Positions 1 through 6,834 of a stretch of 50,000 nt of DNA are shown here, piece after piece (position 1 is the first letter of the stretch; each line of letters starts with the position of its first letter). Under the pieces are notes generated by a model that saw only the letters and a program-made list of their open reading frames with translations, was not told the origin of the DNA and did not search any database. A program made the translations under genes and the position numbers. This DNA is from Variovorax sp. J2L1-78 (GTDB taxonomy: Bacteria; Pseudomonadota; Gammaproteobacteria; Burkholderiales; Burkholderiaceae_C), in assembly GCF_030317205.1 (NCBI RefSeq), contig NZ_JASZYB010000002.1, positions 1 through 50,000 of the forward strand. Reading direction: 5' to 3'.

Positions 1-159
1 CAGCACCTCGCCGACCACGGCCGGGTCGATGCCGGCGCGCTCGACGGCGGCCTTGATCGCGGCGCCGCCGAGGTCATGGGCCGCGAGGGAAGAAAAGTCG
101 CCCTGGAACGCCCCCATGGGGGTGCGGGCGGCGCCGACGATGACGATGGATTCGGACAT
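1..159 (-). CDS. Acetyl-CoA acetyltransferase (thiolase), N-terminal part
   Basis: The 53 codons visible begin at the ATG ending at 159 and run off the left edge of the window. The residues MSESIVIVGAARTPMGAFQG are the classic thiolase N-terminus (IVxxARTPxGxFxG). The catalytic cysteine and the C-terminal histidine/cysteine motifs lie outside the window. Thiolases of this type interconvert acetoacetyl-CoA and two acetyl-CoA. The gene lies 32 bases downstream of the carbonic anhydrase gene, which lies 27 bases downstream of a LiuR-like regulator. In Burkholderiales this grouping belongs to leucine/isovalerate degradation, whose end products are acetoacetate and acetyl-CoA. The family call is firm; the pathway is inferred from neighbours. 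Confidence 0.9.
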   Translation of the reverse strand, partial: MSESIVIVGAARTPMGAFQGDFSSLAAHDLGGAAIKAAVERAGIDPAVVGEVL

Positions 160-191
160 GAGGGTCTCCTTGTGAATGGCGGGACGAAGAA

Positions 192-956
192 TCAGACGGC
201 GGGCGATGCGGGGCGGGTCGCCCCGTCGAGCGATGCGGGCTGCGACGGCGAACCTTCGGCCTTCGAGCGCGGCACGATGGTCAATGCCTCGCCCGGCTTG
301 CTCCACTTGTAGCGGATGCGCTGCACCGCGGCCTTGTAGATGGCATCGAGCGGCTTGCTGCCGTCGACCGACATCTGCAGGTCCTGCAGCAGGCCGTCGT
401 GCACGCCGAAACTCCAGCCGTGGATGCGCACCTTCTGGCCGCGGCTCCAGGCGTCGACCATCACCGTGCTGACGGCCACGTTGACCACCTGCTCGGCCAC
501 GTTGAGTTCGCACAGCGCATCAACGCGCACTTCCTCGGGCAGCGACTCGAGCATGGCGATATGGCGGTCGCGCACGTCCTGGATGTGACGGATCCAGTTG
601 TCGGCCAGGCCGATGCGTGCACCGCTGAGCGCCGCCTTCACACCGGCGCAGCCGTAGTGGCCGACCACCATGATGTGCTCGACCTTCAGGTGCTCGACCG
701 CGAACTGGATGGCCGACAGCGCGTTCAGGTCGGAATGGACCACGATGTTCGCGACGTTGCGGTGCACGAACACCTCGCCCGGCTCCAGGCCGGTGATCTG
801 GTTGGCCGGCACGCGGCTGTCGGAGCAACCGATCCACATGTACTTGGGCGTCTGCTGCTTCACCAGGCTGGTGAAGAAGCCGGGGCGGTCGCGCTCCATC
901 TGGGCCGACCAGGCGCGGTTGTGGGCAAACAGGTCTTCGAGGGATTCGTTGGGCAT
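192..956 (-). CDS. can: Beta-class carbonic anhydrase
   Basis: Cytoplasmic zinc enzyme of 254 aa that interconverts CO2 and bicarbonate. The full beta-class signature is visible: C44-S-D46-S-R48 (zinc ligand plus the Asp-Arg dyad) and H100-x2-C103, so all zinc ligands are present. The length is slightly above the usual ~220 aa because of a low-complexity C-terminal tail (about residues 230-254) rich in Ser, Pro and Ala. It sits between a LiuR-like regulator and a thiolase on the same strand with short gaps, so co-transcription is likely. Bicarbonate supply to the biotin-dependent methylcrotonyl-CoA carboxylase of leucine breakdown would explain this position; that is an inference, as the carboxylase is not in the window. 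Confidence 0.95.
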   Translation of the reverse strand: MPNESLEDLFAHNRAWSAQMERDRPGFFTSLVKQQTPKYMWIGCSDSRVPANQITGLEPGEVFVHRNVANIVVHSDLNALSAIQFAVEHLKVEHIMVVGHYGCAGVKAALSGARIGLADNWIRHIQDVRDRHIAMLESLPEEVRVDALCELNVAEQVVNVAVSTVMVDAWSRGQKVRIHGWSFGVHDGLLQDLQMSVDGSKPLDAIYKAAVQRIRYKWSKPGEALTIVPRSKAEGSPSQPASLDGATRPASPAV

Positions 957-983
957 GGTCGTTCTCGGCTTCGTTAGGTACGC

Positions 984-1421
984 TCAGTGCGCACGGGTCT
1001 TCTTCGGGGCGCGGGGCGCCTTCGTGGTCTTCAGGGCGCGCGCCAGGGCGGTGCGCGCCTGCTTCTCCTGGGCCTGCACCTCCGCGAGGTTGGCCTGCAA
1101 TTCGGCCATCTGCGCTTCGAGCTGCCCGCGGTGGACGCCCAGGACATGGAGGAACTTCTGCAACTGTGCCGCGGTATCGCGCGGACTGTCGTAGATGTCG
1201 AGGATATCCTTTGCCTCGTCCAGGCTCAGCCCCAGGCGCTTGGCGCGCAGGGTGAGCGCCAGCCGCGTGCGGTCGCGCGCGCTGTACACCCGCTGCAGGC
1301 CGCCCGCGCCAGAGCGCTCGGGTGCCAGCAGGCCCTTGTCCTCGTAGAAGCGGATCGCCCGGGTGGTGAGCGCGAATTCCCGGGCGAGTTCGCTGATGGA
1401 ATAGGTCGATGGCGTGGGCAC
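984..1421 (-). CDS. liuR: MerR-family regulator, LiuR-like
   Basis: Protein of 145 aa with an N-terminal MerR winged helix (YSISELAREF, then TTRAIRFYEDKGLL at about residues 18-31) and a long C-terminal coiled coil rich in Gln, Leu and Ala (about 85-130). It lacks the metal-binding cysteines of heavy-metal MerR proteins, which fits the acyl-CoA-responsive LiuR/AdhR branch. I chose a GTG start ending at 1421, 12 bases after an AGGAG. The reading frame stays open far upstream, but that part is antisense to the divergent gene. The gene heads the carbonic anhydrase-thiolase operon and faces a perfect palindrome at 1530-1547, its probable operator. LiuR regulators respond to branched-chain acyl-CoA intermediates; the ligand here is inferred. 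Confidence 0.8.
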   Translation of the reverse strand: MPTPSTYSISELAREFALTTRAIRFYEDKGLLAPERSGAGGLQRVYSARDRTRLALTLRAKRLGLSLDEAKDILDIYDSPRDTAAQLQKFLHVLGVHRGQLEAQMAELQANLAEVQAQEKQARTALARALKTTKAPRAPKKTRAH

Positions 1422-1529
1422 GGAAAGGCAATGCTCCTGGTGGTGTCTCTTGTGCAGCCTTCGGGGCTCGTTGCGGGCGCGACAGCGGGCTTCCGCTGCG
1501 CTGCCTACAATGAAGGCCCCTCCTGTGAC

Positions 1530-1547
1530 GTTGACGTTAACGTCAAC
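1530..1547. promoter_or_regulatory. 18-bp perfect palindrome, probable LiuR operator
   Basis: GTTGACGTTAACGTCAAC is its own reverse complement. Its core TTGACGTTAACGTCAA resembles the TTTACGTAAACGTAAA-type boxes described for LiuR-like MerR regulators. It lies 12 bases upstream of the MBL hydrolase start and about 108 bases upstream of the regulator gene, so one site could serve both divergent promoters. Confidence 0.75.
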
Positions 1548-1559
1548 CTCCAATCCTAC

Positions 1560-2624
1560 ATGAACCTCCTCGAACGCGAACTCCATTACCCGCTGGGCGA
1601 CCAGTTGCCGGCGCCCGGCGAGACGATCGAGGTGGCGCCCGGCGTGCGCTGGATCCGCATGTCGCTGCCCTTCGCGCTCGACCACATCAACCTCTGGCTG
1701 CTGCGCGACCGCATCGACGGCGTCGAGGGCTGGACCGTGGTCGACTGCTGCATCGACCGCGGCGAGGCGCGCGAGCAGTGGGAGCGGGTCTTCGAGACGC
1801 AGCTGCAGGGCCTGCCCATCCTGCGGGTGATCGTGACGCACATGCACCCCGACCACATCGGCCTGGCCCACTGGCTGTGTGCGCACTGGAAGGCACCGCT
1901 GTGGATGAGCGCCACCGACTACTACGTGGCGCGCAACATGACCAGCGCCGGCGGCATGGACAATGCCGCGGGCGGCGATTCGGCGGCACGCTTCTACGCG
2001 TCGCACGGGCTGGTCGACCCGGAGGCCGTGGCCAAGATCCGCGAGCGCTCCCACTACTACCGCGACATGGTGCCCGCGCTGCCGAGCCAGTATGTGCGCC
2101 TGATGGAAGGCACGACGGTGCACATCGGCGGGCGCGCCTGGCGCTGCATCGCCGGCTACGGCCATGCGCCCGAGCACATCGCGCTGTACTGCGAAGAGAC
2201 CAACGTGCTGCTGGGCGGCGACATGATGCTGCCGCGGATCTCGACCAACGTGAGCGTGCACGCCGACGAGCCGGAGGCCGATTCGCTTCGCCTGTTCCTC
2301 GACAGCATCGCGCGCTTTCGCGAACTGCCGGCCGACGTGCTGGCCCTGCCCTCGCACGGCAAGCCCTTCACCGGCGTGCACCGACGCGTCGAGCAACTGG
2401 AAGAGCACCACCGCGACCGCCTGGCCGAGCTGCTGGCCGGTTGCCGCGAGCGGCCGCTGTCGGCGGCCGACGGCGTACCGATCATGTTCAAGCGCGCGCT
2501 CGACCTGCACCAGCTGACCTTCGCGATGGGCGAGACCATCGCCCACCTGCACCTGCTGTGGCATGCCGGCCAGCTGCGGCGCACCCGCGGCGACGACGGC
2601 ATCTACCGCTTCGCCACCCGATGA
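1560..2624 (+). CDS. MBL-fold metallo-hydrolase
   Basis: Protein of 354 aa with the metallo-beta-lactamase fold. The HxHxDH motif is visible as TH-M-H-P-DH (about residues 96-101), followed by a downstream His in YGHAPEHIA and an LLGGDMML segment carrying the bridging Asp. The C-terminal ~80 residues resemble the winged-helix extension found in glyoxalase II-like MBL hydrolases. The start at 1560 is the first ATG after the palindrome; upstream codons in frame are antisense to the regulator. The gene overlaps the kinase gene by four bases (ATGA), so the two are probably translationally coupled. The substrate is unknown. Position opposite a LiuR-like regulator suggests a thioester or lactone hydrolase linked to acyl-CoA metabolism. 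Confidence 0.88.
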   Translation: MNLLERELHYPLGDQLPAPGETIEVAPGVRWIRMSLPFALDHINLWLLRDRIDGVEGWTVVDCCIDRGEAREQWERVFETQLQGLPILRVIVTHMHPDHIGLAHWLCAHWKAPLWMSATDYYVARNMTSAGGMDNAAGGDSAARFYASHGLVDPEAVAKIRERSHYYRDMVPALPSQYVRLMEGTTVHIGGRAWRCIAGYGHAPEHIALYCEETNVLLGGDMMLPRISTNVSVHADEPEADSLRLFLDSIARFRELPADVLALPSHGKPFTGVHRRVEQLEEHHRDRLAELLAGCRERPLSAADGVPIMFKRALDLHQLTFAMGETIAHLHLLWHAGQLRRTRGDDGIYRFATR

Positions 2625-3931
2625 GCGAGGAGACGCTGGCGCGCCTGCGCAGCGGCGCGCTCGCCGGCACGCAACGGCTCGACCTGCGCGATGCCGGGCT
2701 CGCCGAGTTCCCGCGCGAGATCCTGGCGCTGGCCGACACGCTCGAGGTGCTCGACCTGTCGCGCAATGCGCTCGACACGCTGCCGGACGACCTGCCCCGG
2801 CTGCACCGCCTGCGCGTGCTCTTCTGCTCCGACAACCGCTTCACCGAACTGCCGGCCGTGCTGGGCCGCTGCCCACAGCTCGAGATGGTCGGCTTCAAGG
2901 CCAACCGCATCCACACCGTGCCGGGCCATGCGCTGCCCGCGCGGCTGCGCTGGCTGATCCTCACCGACAACGCGGTCGAGTCGTTGCCGCCAGCGCTCGG
3001 CCAGCGCCCGCGCCTGCAGAAGCTCATGCTGGCAGGCAACCGCCTGAGCGCGTTGCCCGACACGATGGCGACCGGTAGCACGTCGCTCGAGCTGCTACGC
3101 ATCGCGGCCAACCGCTTCGGCGCCCTGCCCGACTGGCTGGGCACGCTGCCGCGCCTGGCCTGGCTGGCGCACGGCGGCAACCCGCTGACCGCAGCGCAGG
3201 AAGCGCACGCACTCGACGGCCATGCGCTGCCGGACATCGACTGGTCGCGCCTGGACACCGGCGCCGTGCTGGGCGAAGGCGCGTCGGGCGTGATCCAGCA
3301 GGCCGCGTGGCAGCTGCCCGATGGCACGCGGCAGCCGGTGGCGGTCAAGCTCTTCAAGGGCGCCATGACCAGCGATGGCTCGCCGTCGAGCGAGATGGCA
3401 GCCGGCATCGCGGCGGGCCTGCACCGCGGGTTGATCGGCGCGCAAGGCCGCGTCGTCGGCCACCCCGAGGGCGCGCAGGGGCTGGTGATGCCGCTGATCG
3501 ATCCGGCCTTCGGCGTGCTGGCCGGGCCACCGAGCCTGGACTCGTGCACGCGCGACGTCTATGCGCCCGACACCCGCTTCACGCCCGACGCGGCGCTTTC
3601 GCTGGCCGCGGGCATCGCGTCGGCCGCCGCGCACCTGCATGCGCAGGGCCTGATGCACGGCGACCTGTACGCGCACAACATCCTGCACGACGGCGCCGGC
3701 GGCGCGCTGCTGGGCGATTTCGGCGCGGCGTCCTTCCACCCGTCGCCGATGGCCGACGCGCTCGAACGCATCGAGGTGCGCGCCTTCGGCTGCCTGCTCG
3801 AGGAACTGCTCGCGCGCTGTGGCGCCGCCGACCCGGCACTCGGTGCGCTGCAAGCCCGCTGCGTGCAGCCGACGGTCGCGCTGCGCCCCGGCTTCGCCGA
3901 GATCAGCACGCAACTCGACGCCGTGCGCTGA
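2621..3931 (+). CDS. Leucine-rich-repeat protein fused to a protein-kinase domain
   Basis: A 436-aa two-domain protein. Residues ~18-190 hold about seven LRR units of the LxxLxLxxNxLxxLP type (for example LEVLDLSRNALDTLP at 41-55). Residues ~210-436 form a kinase-like domain: glycine loop GEGASG (218-223), VAIK-type lysine K243, possible alpha-C glutamate E258, catalytic HGDLYAHN (346-353, D348 and N353) and DFG (366-368). All core catalytic residues are therefore present, although the C-lobe is short. No signal peptide or membrane segment is seen, so it is probably cytoplasmic. LRR-kinase fusions are typical of eukaryotes but occur in some proteobacteria. It overlaps the MBL gene by four bases. 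The target is unknown; activity as a Ser/Thr kinase is inferred from motifs. Confidence 0.88.
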   Translation: MSEETLARLRSGALAGTQRLDLRDAGLAEFPREILALADTLEVLDLSRNALDTLPDDLPRLHRLRVLFCSDNRFTELPAVLGRCPQLEMVGFKANRIHTVPGHALPARLRWLILTDNAVESLPPALGQRPRLQKLMLAGNRLSALPDTMATGSTSLELLRIAANRFGALPDWLGTLPRLAWLAHGGNPLTAAQEAHALDGHALPDIDWSRLDTGAVLGEGASGVIQQAAWQLPDGTRQPVAVKLFKGAMTSDGSPSSEMAAGIAAGLHRGLIGAQGRVVGHPEGAQGLVMPLIDPAFGVLAGPPSLDSCTRDVYAPDTRFTPDAALSLAAGIASAAAHLHAQGLMHGDLYAHNILHDGAGGALLGDFGAASFHPSPMADALERIEVRAFGCLLEELLARCGAADPALGALQARCVQPTVALRPGFAEISTQLDAVR

Positions 3932-4013
3932 ACGGCGCCTGGCGCCTTGGTGACGGCGGTCAGCGGCAGCGGCCACTAAGCTGCCGCGGCACGCATCCAC
4001 CCGGAGACATACC

Positions 4014-4784
4014 ATGGACACCACCCACCTCTTCTCGCTCGAGGGCCGCACGGCGCTCATCACCGGCGGCTCGCGCGGCATCGGCCGCATGATCGCCGAG
4101 GGCTTTCTGGCGCAGGGCGCCAAGGTCTACATCTCGGCGCGCAAGGCGGCCGCCTGCGACCAGACCGCGAAGGAACTCTCGGCCTTCGGCCCCTGCATCT
4201 CGCTGCCCGCCGACGTGTCGACCGTCGAAGGCGCGCACGCGCTGGTCGCGGCCTATGCCCAGCACGAAGACACGCTCGACATCCTGGTCAACAACGCCGG
4301 CGCCGCCTGGGGCGCGCCCTACGACGAGTTTCCCGAGAGCGGCTGGGACAAGGTCGTCGACCTGAACATGAAGGCGCCCTTCTTCCTCACGCAGGCGCTG
4401 ACCCCGATGCTGCGCAAGGCAGCCACCGACCACCTCGCCAAGGTCATCCACATCGCGTCGATCGACGGCCTGTCGGTGAACCCGTGGGAAACCTACTCGT
4501 ACGCGGCCAGCAAGGCCGGTCTCATCCACCTCACGCGCCGCATGGCGCTGCGGCTCGCGCCGGACCGCATCGCGGTGAGCGCCATCGCGCCAGGCGCCTT
4601 CGCGTCGGACATGAACAAGGAAGCGCGCGACCACGGGGACGAGGTCAAGAACCGCATCCCGGCCGGACGCATCGGCACGCCGGAGGACATGGCAGGCGCG
4701 GCGATCTTCCTGGCCTCGCGCGCCGGCGACTACGTGATGGGCTCGACGCTGGTGGTCGACGGCGGGGCTGCCTACGGGCGCTGA
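4014..4784 (+). CDS. Short-chain dehydrogenase/reductase, RhlG-like
   Basis: Classical NAD(P)-dependent SDR of 256 aa. The cofactor motif TGGSRGIG lies at residues 17-24, NNAG at about 92-95, the catalytic Ser in IASIDG near 147, and YAASK supplies Tyr and Lys near 163-167. R21 after the first glycines suggests NADP preference. The opening FSLEGRTALITGGSRGIG and the C-terminal VVDGG match the RhlG/FabG group of 3-oxoacyl reductases; the actual substrate cannot be read from sequence. An 82-base gap separates it from the kinase gene. Its stop codon lies in a 15-bp sequence that recurs at the end of the beta-lactamase-like gene about 1 kb downstream (see the repeats). Confidence 0.9.
   Translation: MDTTHLFSLEGRTALITGGSRGIGRMIAEGFLAQGAKVYISARKAAACDQTAKELSAFGPCISLPADVSTVEGAHALVAAYAQHEDTLDILVNNAGAAWGAPYDEFPESGWDKVVDLNMKAPFFLTQALTPMLRKAATDHLAKVIHIASIDGLSVNPWETYSYAASKAGLIHLTRRMALRLAPDRIAVSAIAPGAFASDMNKEARDHGDEVKNRIPAGRIGTPEDMAGAAIFLASRAGDYVMGSTLVVDGGAAYGR
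4770..4784. repeat. 15-bp direct repeat, left copy
   Basis: GCCTACGGGCGCTGA forms the last five codons of the SDR gene. Fourteen of 15 bases recur at 5768-5782. The two copies bracket the CHASE2-like gene. A tandem run of three GCGGCTT units follows at 4786-4806. Confidence 0.7.
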
Positions 4785-4926
4785 TGCGGCTTGCGGCTTG
4801 CGGCTTCCGACGGCGCCACAATCACGCGGCTGTGACGCCCTTTCCTTGAATGGGCGGGCGTCCTGCGCCAAGTTCTGATGCCCGCCTCTGGCTAAGCCAG
4901 GATCAGCCCTTCCGTGAGGTCCCTAT

Positions 4927-5754
4927 TTGGTCACCTGCCGAGCCTTGATCAGTTTGCTGGTTGCGGCACTCGCACTCCAGGCAAACGCAACCGGACGCGA
5001 CTTCTCTGCCGATTTTGCCGTCGTCTTCGCCGATGCGACGACAGAAGCGAAGTTGGACAGACTCCCGCTGAGCAGGGCCGTGCTGGCCGATGCGATCGAA
5101 TCGGCCGCAAAAGCGGGTGCGCGCGGTGTGATCCTCAAATTTTTCCTGGACCGCCCACGGCAGCTCGAGGGAGATCGGGCACTGGCGCATGCGCTGACAC
5201 TGCTGCCGGTGCTGTTGCAGGCCCGCATCGACGACACCGAAGCGGCCTCCAACGATCTCCCGTCGCGCTTCTTGCTGCCCGGCGACACTCGAGCAACGGC
5301 CATCAACGGCACGGGTGGATGGATTCCAATTCCACTCTTCTCGGCGCCCGCCCATGACATCTGCTTTGTGGATTTCTTGTCTTCCACCGTACCGGTGATC
5401 GAGTCCTATCGGGGCGCGTCCGTGAAGTCCCTGCTTCTGTGCGCCGTCGAGTTGGCGACCGGCGAAAGAGCAATCCCATCGGCCGCAGGGACGTTGGCCT
5501 TCATGGGCAACACTTTGCCGACCGACGAACTCTTCAGGCTTTCGGTTCCCATCGTGGACCACCGCCCCCTGGAGACCCTGACGCTGCACGATCTGCTCGA
5601 CGGATCGATCGCCGCGTCGTCGCTCAAGGGGAAAGTGGTGATCCTTGCCTACGATGGGCCGAACATCGACCGGCTTGACAGCGACTATGGCGCCGTCGGC
5701 GCGCATCGGCTGTTCGTGCTGCTTCTACGCGACTTTTATCAGAGTCTTCCCTGA
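4927..5754 (+). CDS. Exported CHASE2-like sensor-domain protein
   Basis: A 275-aa protein. A TTG start is chosen because GAGG lies seven bases upstream (4916-4919) and it gives a complete signal peptide (hydrophobic stretch at about residues 6-18, likely cut after ANA). The mature part resembles a stand-alone CHASE2 domain: a run of Arg-x-x-Leu-Ala followed by AGARGVILKFFLDRP (about 63-77), and a C-terminal LKGKVVILAYDGPNIDR segment like the GKIVLIG strand of CHASE2. CHASE2 normally sits in front of kinases or cyclases; here no transmembrane or signalling domain follows. Base composition is lower in GC than its neighbours and the gene is bracketed by direct repeats, which suggests late arrival. 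The family call is moderate; the ligand is unknown. Confidence 0.6.
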   Translation: MVTCRALISLLVAALALQANATGRDFSADFAVVFADATTEAKLDRLPLSRAVLADAIESAAKAGARGVILKFFLDRPRQLEGDRALAHALTLLPVLLQARIDDTEAASNDLPSRFLLPGDTRATAINGTGGWIPIPLFSAPAHDICFVDFLSSTVPVIESYRGASVKSLLLCAVELATGERAIPSAAGTLAFMGNTLPTDELFRLSVPIVDHRPLETLTLHDLLDGSIAASSLKGKVVILAYDGPNIDRLDSDYGAVGAHRLFVLLLRDFYQSLP

Positions 5755-5767
5755 TGGGCTCAGAGCC

Positions 5768-5782
5768 GCCTACGGGCGTTGA
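5768..5782. repeat. 15-bp direct repeat, right copy
   Basis: GCCTACGGGCGTTGA differs from the left copy at one base. On the minus strand it encodes the last residues (Gln-Arg-Pro-stop) of the beta-lactamase-like gene. The left copy read on the minus strand also gives Gln-Arg-Pro-stop in the same register. Confidence 0.7.
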
Positions 5783-6834
5783 GCCTTCGCCTGCAGCACG
5801 TTGTCGGTGATGGCGCGGCCGACGCGCTCGAACACCTTGCCGGCCTCCTTCTGTTCGTCGAGATCGGCCGCGCAGGCCACGACCACGATCGCGTCGCGGC
5901 CGCCGTTCTCGGGGTTCATCACGCCGGAGTGGCAGGCGGTGCGGTACTGCGTGCCGGTCTTGTGGATGAAGCGCACGCTGCGCGGCAGGCCGGCCTGCAA
6001 GCGGTAGTTGGTGAAGATGTCGATCTTCATGTCCTTGAAGATGCGCTGCGTGCTCTGCGGCGACAGCAGATCGCCGCGCACCAGTTTCTCGAGCATGCCG
6101 CCGTAGGCCACCAGCGTGGCCGAGTTCGCGCCCTGCTTGTAGTAGCGCGCGTAGGCCTCGTCGATCGTCCGGGCCTGGAGCGCCGACGCCGGCACGCCGA
6201 GCGCACGCCGCACCGCCTCCACCCGCTGCGGGCCGAGCGGCGCCGAGGCCACGCGCACCAGCTGGTCGTTCGTCAGCTTGCGTGCGTCGGGATGGATCTC
6301 GGCGTACACGTCGTAGCGCACCTGCGCAAGTGACGTGAGGCGCTTGACGCGATCGGCGCCCATGGCGGCGCGCGCGCTCTCGTTCACCCGATCCTCGCCG
6401 ACGATGCGCACCAGCATCGTGGCCGCCGTGTTGTCGCTGTCGACGAGCATGCGGTTGAGCAGGAAGTCGATCGTCATCGGCGTGCCGACCGGCCGCCACA
6501 CCAGTTGCCCGGCCTCGATGCGGTCGGTGGGCTCCAGCTTGCGCGTGTCCGACAGCTTCAGCCGGCCGGCATCGACCGCCTGCAGCGTGGCGATGGCGAT
6601 CGGCACCTTCGCCGTCGAGCCGAGGTACCAGAAGCGGTCCGCACCATAGGAGAAGGCCTCACCGCCGTTCAGCCGCTTGATGTACAGGCCGAGCCGGCCC
6701 GGCGACTCGCGGTCGATGCCTTCGACCGCCCGCTGCAGCGCGTCGGACCAGTCGGCGGCACGCGCCGCGTCAACGCTCAGCAGGAACGGCAGGCAGGCGA
6801 TCAACGCCCGGAAGCACAGGGCAGGACGACGCAT
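5770..6834 (-). CDS. Class A beta-lactamase-like serine hydrolase, copy 2
   Basis: A 354-aa exported protein with a signal peptide (residues 1-26, cut after ARA). Active-site motifs are S73-T-A-K76, S133-D-N and K292-T-G. The distance between SDN and KTG is 159 residues against about 104 in TEM-type enzymes, so some 55 residues are inserted in the omega-loop region. The general-base glutamate (E166 in TEM) has no clear counterpart conserved with the neighbouring paralogue. It may therefore be a slow beta-lactamase, a DD-peptidase-like enzyme or an esterase. I chose the ATG ending at 6834, preceded by AAGGGG; it lies inside the 3' end of the upstream paralogue (65-base overlap), which suggests coupled translation. 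Confidence 0.85.
   Translation of the reverse strand: MRRPALCFRALIACLPFLLSVDAARAADWSDALQRAVEGIDRESPGRLGLYIKRLNGGEAFSYGADRFWYLGSTAKVPIAIATLQAVDAGRLKLSDTRKLEPTDRIEAGQLVWRPVGTPMTIDFLLNRMLVDSDNTAATMLVRIVGEDRVNESARAAMGADRVKRLTSLAQVRYDVYAEIHPDARKLTNDQLVRVASAPLGPQRVEAVRRALGVPASALQARTIDEAYARYYKQGANSATLVAYGGMLEKLVRGDLLSPQSTQRIFKDMKIDIFTNYRLQAGLPRSVRFIHKTGTQYRTACHSGVMNPENGGRDAIVVVACAADLDEQKEAGKVFERVGRAITDNVLQAKAQRP

Noticed and set aside
987..1559. Long 5' extension of the MBL hydrolase frame
   Set aside because: It is antisense to the MerR gene and crosses the palindrome; the conserved protein begins at 1560.
3095..4123. Long minus-strand frames opposite the LRR-kinase gene
   Set aside because: Typical GC-rich shadow frames with Arg/Ala/Gly-biased composition and no conserved motif.
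4888..4900. CTGGC-TAA-GCCAG hairpin as a terminator of the SDR gene
   Set aside because: The stem is only five base pairs and no T-run follows.
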